Assembly: GCF_000938255.1 (NCBI RefSeq)
Contig: NZ_JYMR01000052.1
Coordinates: 372,001 to 436,000 of the forward strand
From: Bradyrhizobium sp. LTSP849
GTDB lineage: Bacteria > Pseudomonadota > Alphaproteobacteria > Rhizobiales > Xanthobacteraceae
Length of the DNA: 64,000 nucleotides
Reading direction: 5' to 3'
The position numbers and the translations under genes are program-made. The notes below the pieces were generated by a model. That model was not told the DNA's origin, did not search any database, and worked only from the letters and a program-made list of their open reading frames with translations. Positions 41,025 through 50,553 of this stretch are shown piece after piece; the first letter of the stretch is position 1, and every line of letters begins with the position of its first letter.

Positions 41025-42641
41025 CTAGTCGCCCCACTGCGCAAACGCGTCGTTGAAGGCGCGCTCACCTGGTGCGCCCTTCTCGATGGCGATGATGGCG
41101 CGGCGCTGGTTGGCGTAGACCAGCGGCACGTCGAACCAGGAACGCTCCTTCAGGAGCTGGACGTTGCGGGCGCGGTCGGCGTCGACGTTGGAGAGGCCGA
41201 CCAGGAAGAAGCCGTCGGTGACCTTGACCGCGAGGCCGGCGAGCGGCGTGCCGCGCGCCTGCTCGTTCGACTTCATCAGGATGCCCGGCACGTTGGAAAC
41301 GCTGCCGCCCGGAAAATCCGGCGGCAGGATGAAGGTCAGCTCCGCGGTGTGGCTCGCCGGCAGCGACGAGTCGGTGTTGCGGCGGAACGACATCGTCATC
41401 TTGAACTTGCGATCGGGAATCTCGATGTCGGCGCGCACGGCGACGTCGGCCTTCTGGTTGCCCGAGGCCTTGATCGGCTCCAGCCGCCACACCACCGAGC
41501 CGACATATTGCTTGCCCTTGGGATCGGACGGATCCTCGTCGTAGAGCACGACCTTCTGCGCCACCGGCGCGGCCGGCTGATCGGTCGCCGAAGGCTGGCC
41601 GACGCGATCCGGAATCTTGGGCTTGTTCTGCGGCTGCGAGGTATCCTTCGGCGCCTCCACCACCTGGGTGGGCGAGGACTTGAACAAATTGGTCGCGGTC
41701 TGCACCAGCGACTTGCCCCAGAGGATGCCGGCGCCGACCAGGATCAGCACGATGCCGACGGCGATCGCGCTCTTGAACGGGAAGATCGAGCCGGCGCGCT
41801 TGGGCTTCTTGGCATCGCGGCCGAGCACGGGAATGTGCGGGCGCCCCGACGGCTGCTGCCGCGGCGCATAGCGCTCGGCCTCCTCCATCGATTCGTCATA
41901 CGAATAGGGCGCGTCAGGTTCGGCCGCGCGGTTTTCCAGGCTCGGCTCGAGACGGTCGAATTCCGGCGAGGGCGAAGGCACGTTGGCGTAAGTGCGGCGC
42001 GCGGCGCGATTGGCCTGCGCGGCGGCGCCGCCGAGATCATTGACGTCAGCGGTAATGTCGCGGAAGCCGCGTACGCCGGGGGCCGGCGGCGGTCCGCCAT
42101 CCGACGGACGGCGCCCGGGGGAGCGATCGCGTCCGGCTGGCGGTGCGGGCGGCTCCGGCATCGGCGGGGGTGCCGGCGGACCGGGCTGGCGCGGCGCGTC
42201 GAAACGCGGAGCGCGCGGCGGACGCTGGGCATCGCCCTGATCGTCGCCGCCGAGAGGCGGGCGGTCGTTGCGCGGCGGCGGCGCGGCCGGACGGGCGCGC
42301 GGCGGTGCAGCCGGCTGAGGAGATGCAGGCGCGTTGCCTTCGGTGGCGCGGGCGCTGGCCCGACGGAAGGCATCGCCGCTGCCGCTGGGGCGAGCGCCGC
42401 CGCCGGGGCGCGAGGCCTCGCGGGCGCGCTGAGCGGCCTCCTGCTCGACCTTGCGGACAGCCTCTTCCAGCGACAGCCGTTCGCGGGTGATCTCGGATTC
42501 GGAGAGCGGCGGCTGCACGCTGCGGAGCTGCGCGATCAGAGCCGTGCGCGCCCGCTCATAGAGCGCGCGACGGCTTTCGCCGGGAGCGTTGGGGTCCAGG
42601 GCGGAAATAGCGCGGGCGATCAGCGGATAGTAATCAGCCAT
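41025..42641 (-). CDS. Proline-rich single-pass membrane protein of unknown function (538 aa)
   Basis: An N-terminal 65-residue helical part (DYYPLIARAISALDPNAPGESRRALYERARTALIAQLRSVQPPLSESE) is followed by a long Pro/Arg/Ala-rich stretch to about residue 280. One membrane helix follows at about 295-312 (AIAVGIVLILVGAGILW). The C-terminal about 200-residue globular part faces the other side (VVWRLEPIKASGNQKADVAVRADIEIPDRKFKMTMSFRRN ... RRAIIAIEKGAPGERAFNDAF). Rhizobiales homologues exist, function unknown. Its C-terminus is duplicated at 40184-40273. Confidence 0.82.
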   Translation of the reverse strand: MADYYPLIARAISALDPNAPGESRRALYERARTALIAQLRSVQPPLSESEITRERLSLEEAVRKVEQEAAQRAREASRPGGGARPSGSGDAFRRASARATEGNAPASPQPAAPPRARPAAPPPRNDRPPLGGDDQGDAQRPPRAPRFDAPRQPGPPAPPPMPEPPAPPAGRDRSPGRRPSDGGPPPAPGVRGFRDITADVNDLGGAAAQANRAARRTYANVPSPSPEFDRLEPSLENRAAEPDAPYSYDESMEEAERYAPRQQPSGRPHIPVLGRDAKKPKRAGSIFPFKSAIAVGIVLILVGAGILWGKSLVQTATNLFKSSPTQVVEAPKDTSQPQNKPKIPDRVGQPSATDQPAAPVAQKVVLYDEDPSDPKGKQYVGSVVWRLEPIKASGNQKADVAVRADIEIPDRKFKMTMSFRRNTDSSLPASHTAELTFILPPDFPGGSVSNVPGILMKSNEQARGTPLAGLAVKVTDGFFLVGLSNVDADRARNVQLLKERSWFDVPLVYANQRRAIIAIEKGAPGERAFNDAFAQWGD

Positions 42642-42677
42642 TTGAACTCAACTAGCGCACGTCCTGGTAAGATATCG

Positions 42678-43970
42678 TTAAGCCTCAAACGGATTTTGCA
42701 CCAGAATAGTATCCTCGCGTTCGGGGCTCGTGGAAAGCAGTGCGACCGGGCACCCCACCAATTCCTCGATCCGGCGGACATATTTGATGGCCTGGGCCGG
42801 CAGGTCGGCCCAGGACCGCGCGCCGGCGGTCGGCTCCTTCCAACCCTCGATGGTCTCCCAGATCGGCTCGACCCGGGCCTGCGCGCCCTCGCCGGCCGGG
42901 AAATGGTCAATCTCCTTACCGTCGAGCTTGTAGCCGACGCAGACCTCGATCGAATCGAAGCCGTCGAGGATGTCGAGCTTGGTCAGCGCCAACCCGTTGA
43001 TGCCGCAGGTCCGCACGGTCTGACGGACCAGGACGGCGTCGAACCAGCCGCAGCGGCGCTTGCGTCCGGTATTGACCCCGAACTCGCGGCCGCGACGGCC
43101 GATCTCCTCGCCGATCTCGTTCAGAAGCTCGGTCGGAAACGGACCCTGGCCGACCCGGGTCGTATAGGCCTTGCAGATGCCGAGCACGTAGCCGACCCCG
43201 CCCGGCCCGATGCCCGTTCCGGTCGCAGCCTGCGCCGCCACTGTGTTCGACGAGGTGACGTAAGGGTAGGTGCCGTGGTCGACGTCGAGCAGCGCGCCCT
43301 GCGCGCCCTCGAACAGGATGCGCTTGCCCGCACGTCGCTCGATGTCGAGCAGCCGCCACACCGTCTCGGCATAGGGCAGCAACTGCGGCGCGAACGCGGT
43401 CAGTTCGGCCAGGATTTCCTTGCCGTCGAACTCCGGCAGATTGAGGCCGCGGCGCAACGCGTTGTGGTGAGCAAGGAGCCGGTCGATCTTGTGCGGCAGC
43501 GTGTCGAGGTCGGCGAGGTCCATCAAGCGGATGGCACGGCGGCCGACCTTGTCTTCATAGGCGGGGCCGATGCCGCGGCGGGTGGTGCCGATCGCAGTCG
43601 CCGAGTTGGAGGATTCGCGCAGGGCGTCGAGCTCACGGTGCAACGGCAGGATCAGGGTGACGTTCTCCGCGACGCGCAGATTCTCGGGGCTAATCGCGAC
43701 GCCCTGCCCGCGCAGCTTGGCAACCTCGTCGAGGAAGGCCTGCGGATCGAACACGACGCCGTTGCCGATCACCGCCAGTTTCGACGGGCGCAACACGCCC
43801 GAGGGCAACAGCGCGAGCTTGTAGGTCTCGCCGTTGATGACCAGCGTATGGCCGGCGTTATGGCCGCCCTGGAAACGTGCGACGATGTCGGCCTGCTCCG
43901 ACAACCAGTCGACGATCTTGCCCTTTCCTTCGTCGCCCCACTGGGCGCCGACGACGACAACATTGGCCAT
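42678..43970 (-). CDS. purA: Adenylosuccinate synthetase PurA
   Basis: This 430-aa enzyme makes adenylosuccinate from IMP, aspartate and GTP. The P-loop is in VVVVGAQWGDEGKGKIVDWL, GTP-binding/catalytic KLALLPSGVL and QGGHNAGHT are nearby, RRGIGPAYEDKVGRRAIRL is typical, and FNTGRKRRCGW-type active-site NTGRKRRCGWFDAVLVRQ is present. I use ATG 43970 (MANVVVVGAQ), as the 55-residue upstream extension overlaps a repeat and is not conserved. Confidence 0.97.
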   Translation of the reverse strand: MANVVVVGAQWGDEGKGKIVDWLSEQADIVARFQGGHNAGHTLVINGETYKLALLPSGVLRPSKLAVIGNGVVFDPQAFLDEVAKLRGQGVAISPENLRVAENVTLILPLHRELDALRESSNSATAIGTTRRGIGPAYEDKVGRRAIRLMDLADLDTLPHKIDRLLAHHNALRRGLNLPEFDGKEILAELTAFAPQLLPYAETVWRLLDIERRAGKRILFEGAQGALLDVDHGTYPYVTSSNTVAAQAATGTGIGPGGVGYVLGICKAYTTRVGQGPFPTELLNEIGEEIGRRGREFGVNTGRKRRCGWFDAVLVRQTVRTCGINGLALTKLDILDGFDSIEVCVGYKLDGKEIDHFPAGEGAQARVEPIWETIEGWKEPTAGARSWADLPAQAIKYVRRIEELVGCPVALLSTSPEREDTILVQNPFEA

Positions 43971-44396
43971 TCGCGGGTAATCCTTCGAAGAATTTCTCTG
44001 TAAGTGGCATGATCCAAACGGAAAACCGGTACCCACTTTTCCGGAATCATGCCTGCGCCCAGCCCAATTCCCGGCCGAAGGCCGTTCGCACGCGAGGCAG
44101 CCCAACCGGATAAAGGAAGCAGCCTCTCTAGGCAAGCAAGAACGGGGCTTTTTTCGGGCTCAGTGGGCACCCCAAGCCTTTGATATCCCCCGAAAATCCG
44201 GAAACATTTTGGGGCTGCGCCAAAGCCTCGACCAAAGCGCTGGAAGCTATCTCTGCCGCTGCATGGTCGCGATGCATCCGCCCCCCGTTGCTGCAACCTC
44301 GATTTCCGTGTCTTTGAGTGGAGCCGGGCTACGTGCCGGCCCGGACATCGCCGGGCCGGAGGTCTCGGCGCATGACGCGGGACCATAACAACTAAA
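43971..44396. other. Gene-free stretch upstream of purA
   Basis: It holds the palindromic repeat at 44006-44053 and a perfect hairpin CCGGCCCGG-ACATCG-CCGGGCCGG at 44336-44359, 38 bp before the EamA transporter ATG. The purA promoter must lie in the left half. Nothing else is recognised. Confidence 0.6.
44006..44053. repeat. Interspersed palindromic repeat, GGCATGATCCAAACGGAAAACC type
   Basis: A 48-bp imperfect palindrome: GGCATGATCC...GGAAAACCGG and its mirror CCGGTACCCACTTTTCCGGAATCATGCC. The same text is familiar from rhizobial intergenic regions. Confidence 0.8.
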
Positions 44397-45332
44397 ATGT
44401 CCGCCACCGGCCAGACCACGAGCGCCGAAAAGCCCGGCCACAATCGGATCGCCAACCAGCCTTATCTGCTGCTCAGCATCACCGCGCTGTGCTGGGCCGG
44501 CAACGCTATTGTCGGGCGGCTCGCCGCCGGCCACATCCCGCCGGTCACGCTCTCCTTCCTGCGCTGGTCCTTTGCCTTCCTGCTGGTGCTGCCATTTGCC
44601 TGGAAGCACCTCGCCCAGGACTGGCCCGCGATCCGCAGCAAGCTCGGCCTGATGATCGTGCTGTCGATCATCGGCATCGGCGCCTTCAACACCCTGCAAT
44701 ATTGGGCGCTGGAACATACCCAGGCGCTCAACACGCTGCTGTTGCAATCAGCCGCGCCGCTGATCGTGGCGCTGTGGTCGCTGGTCATCCTCGGCGTCCG
44801 GCTCACCGCAGCCCAGGCCTTCGGCGTGCTGCTCTCGATGTGCGGCGTGCTGATCATCCTGCTGCACGGCGATTTCACCACGCTGTCGAACATCGACTTC
44901 AACAAGGGTGACTTGATCTTCATCGTCGCGCTGATCTTCTTCGCGCTCTATTCGGTGCTGAGCCTGAAGCGCCCGCCGATGCACGGCCTGTCGTTCCTGG
45001 CCTTCACCTTCGGCGCCGGCGCCGCCTGTCTCATTCCGCTGGAGATCTGGGAGCTGTCCGCGCGTCCCGTGATGAAGCTCGACGGGCCGAACCTCCTGAC
45101 GCTGTTCTACGTCGCCGTCTTCCCCTCGACGCTGGCCTATCTCTGCTTCAATCGCGGCGTACGCCTGATCGGCGCTAACCGCGCTGCGCCGTTCTTCCAC
45201 GTCGTGCCGGTGTTCGGCGCAATCATGGCGATGGTCTTCCTCGGCGAACGCCCGCAGGCGTTCCATTTCATCGGCTTCGCGCTGGTGCTGTCCGGCGTGT
45301 TCGTGGCGTCAAGGAAGCAGGCGGTGGGCTGA
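44397..45332 (+). CDS. EamA/DMT-family transporter (paralogue 1)
   Basis: This 311-aa inner-membrane protein has ten hydrophobic helices in two EamA halves. Landmarks are NQPYLLLSITALCWAGNAIVGR, PPVTLSFLRWSFAFLL, LNTLLLQSAAPLIVALWSL and the C-half VFPSTLAYLCFNRGVRLIGANRAAPFFHVVPVFGAIMA. It is probably a metabolite exporter of unknown substrate. Its paralogue is at 50554-51489. Confidence 0.9.
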   Translation: MSATGQTTSAEKPGHNRIANQPYLLLSITALCWAGNAIVGRLAAGHIPPVTLSFLRWSFAFLLVLPFAWKHLAQDWPAIRSKLGLMIVLSIIGIGAFNTLQYWALEHTQALNTLLLQSAAPLIVALWSLVILGVRLTAAQAFGVLLSMCGVLIILLHGDFTTLSNIDFNKGDLIFIVALIFFALYSVLSLKRPPMHGLSFLAFTFGAGAACLIPLEIWELSARPVMKLDGPNLLTLFYVAVFPSTLAYLCFNRGVRLIGANRAAPFFHVVPVFGAIMAMVFLGERPQAFHFIGFALVLSGVFVASRKQAVG

Positions 45333-45453
45333 GCGGCAGATCGACACGCATTGCAAATTGGCGTCCTTGCAATTTATCCGGGACCAAGGTTCAATATCCT
45401 TATTGATGACTTTCTAATCCAATAACCTAACTCTGGCTGTCAGGGAGAGTGGT

Positions 45454-45969
45454 ATGGGCGCGTTGATGGCCGAGGACGATATCTATATCGGCCCGCTGTT
45501 TGATTTGTTCAATTTGAGGTTTGGTCCAGAGCAGAAAGATCACGAGCACACCGCCGGGGGCGTGTCCGAGATCAAGGCCCTCCAGGACGAATTCGAGATC
45601 TTCCAGGACGGGCGGCCTTTCGTCGAAAGCGCAAAGCTCCTCGGGCTGGGCGGCCTGCACAACAACCGCGCCAAGAACCGGTGGTTCAGCCTGTTAACCT
45701 GGCTGGCCAAGGTCCCCTCGGACCAGGCCGGCGAAACCGGCGACGAGCGCATCGTGAACGCGCTGATCAAGAACTTTGCGCGCAAGCCGCCACTGCCCTG
45801 CTTCATGAAGGCCCACGATTCCCGCGGTCCCGACGGCCTGAAGGTCATCGTTCGCGAGGACAAGCCGATCTTCTACATCGAGCGAGCCTACCTCACGATC
45901 TCGCTGCCGATGGCACCCAGCGTCCCGCCCGGAGCCAAGGGCAAGGCCAAGAAGAAGCCGAAGAAATAG
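45454..45969 (+). CDS. Unknown protein with Lys-rich tail (171 aa)
   Basis: The protein begins MGALMAEDDIYIGPLFDLFNLRFGPEQKDH. It has the central GGLHNNRAKNRWFSLLTWLAKVPSDQAGETGDERIVNALIKNFARKPPLPCFMKAH, the beta-like IFYIERAYLTISLPMAPS and a basic terminal PPGAKGKAKKKPKK. No signal, membrane helix or known domain is recognised. GGGAGAG stands before the ATG. The methyltransferase gene follows after 7 bp, so it is presumably co-translated with it. Confidence 0.75.
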   Translation: MGALMAEDDIYIGPLFDLFNLRFGPEQKDHEHTAGGVSEIKALQDEFEIFQDGRPFVESAKLLGLGGLHNNRAKNRWFSLLTWLAKVPSDQAGETGDERIVNALIKNFARKPPLPCFMKAHDSRGPDGLKVIVREDKPIFYIERAYLTISLPMAPSVPPGAKGKAKKKPKK

Positions 45970-45976
45970 GCGGCCG

Positions 45977-46651
45977 ATGCGCGCCGCCGCCGTCGCGAGG
46001 GAGCTTGCTTCTCCAGGCGACGGAGAGCTGACCGGGATCTATACCGGTATCGCTGCCTATTATTCGGCAAAGATCGCACGCTTCGGCGCGACGCCGTCCG
46101 GCGTCGACTGGACCTGCCAGGCCACGCAGGAGATGCGCTTCGTCCAACTCCTGAAATTGTGCGACTTCGCATCGCCCTTCTCGCTGAACGACCTCGGCTG
46201 CGGCTATGGCGCGCTGATCGCCTATCTCGACCGCCGGCATGACGACTGTGCCGTCGACTATCTCGGCATCGACGTCTCGGAGGCGATGGTTCGGCGGGCA
46301 CGGCGGCTGTGGCGGGACCGCGGCAATGCCGCCTTCGCCCTCGGCTATGCCAGCCCGCGAATGGCCGACTATGCGATCGCCAGCGGTATCTTCAACGTCG
46401 CGCAGGACCAGTCGCGGCACGACTGGGAGCGCTTCGTCGCGGCGAGCCTCGACGACCTCCATCGCACCACCAGGCGCGGCTTCGCCGTTAATTTCATGAA
46501 GCGGCCGGCGGAGGCGACCGCCCGCCACGGCCTCTACACCACCGACACCGCGCCCTGGGCGCGCTACTGCGCCGCCCGGTTCAATGCCACAGCCGAGGTT
46601 CATGACGGCTATGGATTGATGGAGTTCACGCTCATCGTGCGGAAAGTCTAG
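45977..46651 (+). CDS. Class I SAM-dependent methyltransferase
   Basis: This 224-aa protein has motif I NDLGCGYGALIAYL (about 73-86), motif II DYLGIDVSEAMVRRARRL and the post-II IASGIFNVAQ. The N-terminus (GELTGIYTGIAAYYSAKIARFGATPSGVDW) is unlike the usual UbiE/PmtA N-terminus. The substrate is unknown. It is 7 bp after the 171-aa unknown gene and converges on the cyclase gene (3 bp between stops). Confidence 0.85.
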   Translation: MRAAAVARELASPGDGELTGIYTGIAAYYSAKIARFGATPSGVDWTCQATQEMRFVQLLKLCDFASPFSLNDLGCGYGALIAYLDRRHDDCAVDYLGIDVSEAMVRRARRLWRDRGNAAFALGYASPRMADYAIASGIFNVAQDQSRHDWERFVAASLDDLHRTTRRGFAVNFMKRPAEATARHGLYTTDTAPWARYCAARFNATAEVHDGYGLMEFTLIVRKV

Positions 46652-46654
46652 CTC

Positions 46655-49600
46655 TCACGCGCCGACCGACAGTCGCCGCCGCGTCTCCTCCAGCAGCCGC
46701 CGGTAGATGCCGGCCCCAGTCAGCTTGATCAGGGCATCGGCGCGATCGACGAGGCGGGCCACCTCACCAAGGTCATCAGGATCGTTGCTCGCCGCAAGCG
46801 CGGCGGCGAGCGTGATGGTGGCGCGGCATTCCGGCAGGCGGGCGCGCCGCTCCTGGGCGACCGTGATCGCTTCCCGCGCCTTGTCGATCGCCGCGGCATG
46901 GGCGCCCGAACGGAGCTGATAGTCGGCAATGCTCGCAAGCATCTCCGGCTCGATCTCCATCGCCACGCTCGCCGCGCGCACGAACTCGACGCCCTCCGTC
47001 AACGACGGGATCGCCGCCTGATAGTTCTGGGCGATGCCCTGCGCCGTGCCGATGCAGGCCAGCGAATAGGCGCGCAGATAGGGGCTGGCCTGGCGCGTCG
47101 CCAGCTCGACCACGCGCCAGGCATGGGTCGAGGCCATCGCGGAATCGCCGAGGCACCAGGCGAGATCGACGTGCCCGAGATTGGCGATGAACTGCACCGT
47201 CGGATCAATCAGCGTCGGATCAATGGCGAGGATGCGATCGAAACACAGCCGCGCCTCGTCGAAACGCCCGAGCCGAACCAGGATCCGGCCACGCAGGCTG
47301 AGGATCCAGTGCTCGACATTGTAGCCGAGGAATCGGTGCTCGAAGTCGGTGATGGCGGGGACGCCGGCGAGCGCCGCATCGCTTGCCGCGAGCGCTTCGC
47401 GCAACAGGCCCGCCCAGCCATAGGCCTGGCTGAGCGAGGCATTGAGCATTGCTGCGCGGCCGGTGAGCTGGCGCGATTCCGTCAGCACCAGGGCCTGCTT
47501 GACCGTGTCGACATAGGCATCGGCCTGCCCGCCGCTCGCACCTGCGATCCGTCCTTCGACGAACAGCAGCAGCGGAATCATGGAATCGTCGGTGTCCTGC
47601 GCCCATTCCAGCGCTTCCTGGATGAAGGGCTTTGCGTCCTCCGACGTCATGCCCTCGCGCCAGCCGAGCCAGGCGATCTGGCTGCTGGCCGTGATCCTGA
47701 GCGCATCGCCCGCCGGGCTGCGCTTCTGTCCTGCCTTCAGCGCACGCACCTTGTGCCAATGCCGGATCGCTTCCGCCGGACTGGTCGAGCCGATCCAGCG
47801 CGCGGCGCGCGCGGCATATTCGGCGGCGGCATCGACCTCGCCGGCCTGCTCGAGATGGTGCGACAGGAGCGCGGCGAACTCTTCGAGCCGCTCCGGATAG
47901 AATTGCTCGATCGCCCGCGCCACCCGCGCGTGCAGGAGGCTGCGCCGCGCGCGGAGCTGGGTCGAATAGGCAACTTCCTGGATCAAGGGATGACGGAAGC
48001 CATAGCCCTGGCCGTCCTGACCGCTGCGCGCCTGGAGCATCTCGCCCGAACAGAGCCGGATCAGCGTCGCCTCAAGTTCAGCGGCGGGCAGGCCGGCGAC
48101 GCTTTGCAGGACCGCGAGCTGAAACTCCTTGCCGATGATCGCGGCCGTGTGCAGGAGGTCGCGATCGCCGGGCGCCAGCCGATCGATCCGCGCGCCGATC
48201 ACGGCCTGCACGGTCGGCGGCAGCACGTCGGAGGCGCCGGAGAAGCCGCGCCGGTAGCCACCCTGCTCGCCGACGATAGCTAGATGCTCGACCAGGGAGC
48301 GGATCAACTCCTCGGCGAAGAACGGGTTGCCGCCGCTGCGCTCGGCGACACGCCGCCGCACATCGAAAAGCTCGTCCTCCAGCCCGAGCAGCTCGTCGAC
48401 GAGATCGTGCGTATCCGTTGGCGAGAGCTCGGCGAGCTCGATTTGCTGGTACAGCGGCCCGCGCATCCAGGGCGCGAAATAGGCCGGCCGGAAATTCACG
48501 ATCAGGACCGTCTTGGTCGAGATCACCGCGTCGACGAGCGTTGCGACGAACTCCTCGCTCGCCTGATCGAGCCAATGCAGGTCCTCGATGATGATCACCG
48601 ACGCCAATGCGCCGCGCTGGCGAATCATGTGCCGGATGATGTCGAGCAGACGGACGTTGCGGGCACGCGGACCGAGCCAGGAGGGCGGGCCCTGGCCGTG
48701 CCTGATGCCGAGAAAATCGCAGACCAGCCACAGGTCCGCCTCGAAGGTCGAGCCGAGCTCGGCGAGGCAGGTGGCGATCTGCTTCACCGCCAGATCGGGT
48801 TCGTCGTCCGGCGAGACGTTGAAATAGGTCGAGCGCAAGAACTCCAGCACCGGCTGCAGCGGCGTTGCCGCGCCATAGGGCTGAGCGCGGGCCTCGAACA
48901 CCGGAATGAGACGCGCGCGGCACCATTCCGCGAACTCGTAGCACAGCCGGCTCTTGCCGGTCCCGGGCGGACCGACGATGCCGGTGACGCGCGAGCCGCC
49001 GGTCTCCACCGCCGCCAGGGTCCGTTGCAACAGAGCCATCTCCCGCTCGCGCCCGCGGAACGTCGCCAAGGCGACACCGCGGAATTGCTGGCTGGCGACC
49101 GCCGGCTTGAGGTTCTTCAGAAGATACAGCTCGATCGGCTCCGGAACGCCGCGCAGGCGATGACGGCCGAGCGGGCCGACGTCGCAGAACGAGCGCACCA
49201 GACGATAGGTCTCATCGGTCAGGCAAATCTCGCCTGGCTCCGCCTTGGCCGGCAGGCGACTTGCGAGGTGAATGGTCAGTCCGTAAGCGCCGTGCTCGGT
49301 GACGGTGTCGACGAGCGGAGCATCCGCGACGATCTCGCCGGAATGCAGGCCGATGCGCACCGACATGGTATCGTCGCGCGCGCGAAACGTGTCCCGGATC
49401 GCCAGCGCTGCCTCGCACGCCAGCAGGGCGTGGCCTTCCTGCGCGCGCGGCGCGCCGAAGAAGGCGAGGATGCCGTCGCCGAGCGTTCGCACCACCGTGC
49501 CCTCGAACCGCTCCACGGCGTCGCACATCGCATCGAGCGCGGGCTTGAGACGCTGCATGGCATCTTCGGCGGTGAGGCCGGCAACGATCTCGGTCGAGCT

Positions 49601-49846
49601 GACGAGATCGGCGAACAGCACCGTCACCTGCTTCAGCTCGCCCCGAACCGGTCTGGTGAAATGCCCCGTCGGTGCCGGGATTGGCCTGCTCTGGGCGCTC
49701 AGGCCCGTGCCGCAGGCTCCGCAAAAGCCCGAGCCGGGCGGGCTGAGATGATTGCAGGCGGGACAGGCGATCGACAGAGCCGAGCCGCAGCCGTGACAGA
49801 AGCGATTCGTCGACGGATTGTCCCCGCCGCAACGCTCACAAATCAT
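46655..49846 (-). CDS. Class III nucleotidyl cyclase - AAA ATPase - TPR regulator
   Basis: This 1063-aa protein starts with two zinc ribbons (CERCGGDNPSTNRFCHGCG and CPACNHLSPPGSGFCGACG). An adenylate/guanylate cyclase domain follows at about 75-235 (VTVLFADLVSSTEIV, then GDGILAFFGAP with the metal-binding Asp residues). A P-loop NTPase with Walker A GPPGTGKS is at about 290-297 and Walker B is in ASVIIIEDLHWLDQAS. A long helical, TPR-like C-terminus follows. This is the known cyclase plus MalT/AfsR-like ATPase architecture. ATG 49846 is used; the longer frame start lacks support. cAMP production is expected. Confidence 0.92.
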   Translation of the reverse strand: MICERCGGDNPSTNRFCHGCGSALSIACPACNHLSPPGSGFCGACGTGLSAQSRPIPAPTGHFTRPVRGELKQVTVLFADLVSSTEIVAGLTAEDAMQRLKPALDAMCDAVERFEGTVVRTLGDGILAFFGAPRAQEGHALLACEAALAIRDTFRARDDTMSVRIGLHSGEIVADAPLVDTVTEHGAYGLTIHLASRLPAKAEPGEICLTDETYRLVRSFCDVGPLGRHRLRGVPEPIELYLLKNLKPAVASQQFRGVALATFRGREREMALLQRTLAAVETGGSRVTGIVGPPGTGKSRLCYEFAEWCRARLIPVFEARAQPYGAATPLQPVLEFLRSTYFNVSPDDEPDLAVKQIATCLAELGSTFEADLWLVCDFLGIRHGQGPPSWLGPRARNVRLLDIIRHMIRQRGALASVIIIEDLHWLDQASEEFVATLVDAVISTKTVLIVNFRPAYFAPWMRGPLYQQIELAELSPTDTHDLVDELLGLEDELFDVRRRVAERSGGNPFFAEELIRSLVEHLAIVGEQGGYRRGFSGASDVLPPTVQAVIGARIDRLAPGDRDLLHTAAIIGKEFQLAVLQSVAGLPAAELEATLIRLCSGEMLQARSGQDGQGYGFRHPLIQEVAYSTQLRARRSLLHARVARAIEQFYPERLEEFAALLSHHLEQAGEVDAAAEYAARAARWIGSTSPAEAIRHWHKVRALKAGQKRSPAGDALRITASSQIAWLGWREGMTSEDAKPFIQEALEWAQDTDDSMIPLLLFVEGRIAGASGGQADAYVDTVKQALVLTESRQLTGRAAMLNASLSQAYGWAGLLREALAASDAALAGVPAITDFEHRFLGYNVEHWILSLRGRILVRLGRFDEARLCFDRILAIDPTLIDPTVQFIANLGHVDLAWCLGDSAMASTHAWRVVELATRQASPYLRAYSLACIGTAQGIAQNYQAAIPSLTEGVEFVRAASVAMEIEPEMLASIADYQLRSGAHAAAIDKAREAITVAQERRARLPECRATITLAAALAASNDPDDLGEVARLVDRADALIKLTGAGIYRRLLEETRRRLSVGA

Positions 49847-49986
49847 CTGATCCCCAAACGAAGCAAAAATCGGCCAGGAGGAAGCAGCACCACAACGCCT
49901 CATGCCAAGCCGGCAATGCCCCGACATGCGCGCTCATCGGCCAAAGGCACCATCTTTGGTACCCCCACGCAATCGAATAGTTCACA

Positions 49987-50008
49987 TTTGGCGCGTAACT
50001 GCGCCAAA
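49987..50008. promoter_or_regulatory. Palindrome TTTGGCGC upstream of the cyclase gene
   Basis: TTTGGCGC-GTAACT-GCGCCAAA, perfect 8-bp arms. It lies 141 bp upstream of the cyclase ATG and 50 bp past the DUF1330 stop. It could be an operator or a transcript end. Confidence 0.4.
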
Positions 50009-50058
50009 GCAGTGCGGAAAAGTCGCGAAATTCGCCCCGGACGCGCGCCTCTGGCGAG

Positions 50059-50460
50059 TCAGCGGGCGCTGAACTTGCTGTAGGCCTGCTCCGTCGCGAT
50101 GATCACGTGTTCGGCGCAGCCGTTGACGCGATGCGGATCAGCCTCTCGCTCGTAAGTCTCCGACGTCATCATGTCGAGGAAGGCCGCGACGGATGGATAG
50201 TAGACCAGTGCGACGAAATCCCATTCGTTGCCATCGTGCGGGCCGAGCGCGACCGCCTTGGCTTCGCCGGTCCAGAGCAGCGTGCCGCCGCGCGCCTTGA
50301 TCATCGGCACGGTGATCGCGCTGTAGCGCAAATAGGCGTCCCAGCCGGAACCGTCGCCGTCGCGCGAGTGCGTGTGGAAGCGCATCAGGTTCAGCATCAC
50401 CACCGGCGCATTTGAATCGAGCCGCTCCAAGCCTTCGATGTTCAACATATTGACCGCCAA
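50059..50460 (-). CDS. DUF1330-family small protein
   Basis: This protein of about 133 aa has the pattern VVMLNLMRFH, GWDAYLRYSAITVPMIKARGGTLLWTGEA and WDFVALVYYPSVAAFLDMMTSETYEREADPHR, typical of the dimeric ferredoxin-like DUF1330 family. No catalytic residues are assigned. TTG 50460 stands 5 bp after GAGGAGG and fits the ribosome site best; GTG 50466 and ATG 50448 are alternatives. Confidence 0.85.
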   Translation of the reverse strand: MAVNMLNIEGLERLDSNAPVVMLNLMRFHTHSRDGDGSGWDAYLRYSAITVPMIKARGGTLLWTGEAKAVALGPHDGNEWDFVALVYYPSVAAFLDMMTSETYEREADPHRVNGCAEHVIIATEQAYSKFSAR

Positions 50461-50553
50461 TGCCACCTCCTCAGGTCATGCCTGCATTGTAGCCTTGCGG
50501 CCGCGTGACTTGTGTCACAACAGCAATCCGGCGCAAGATCGTATCCAACGCCA

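Noticed and set aside
41349..44003. 884-aa plus-strand ORF
   Set aside because: Antisense to purA and the 538-aa protein gene, which have clear families or signals.
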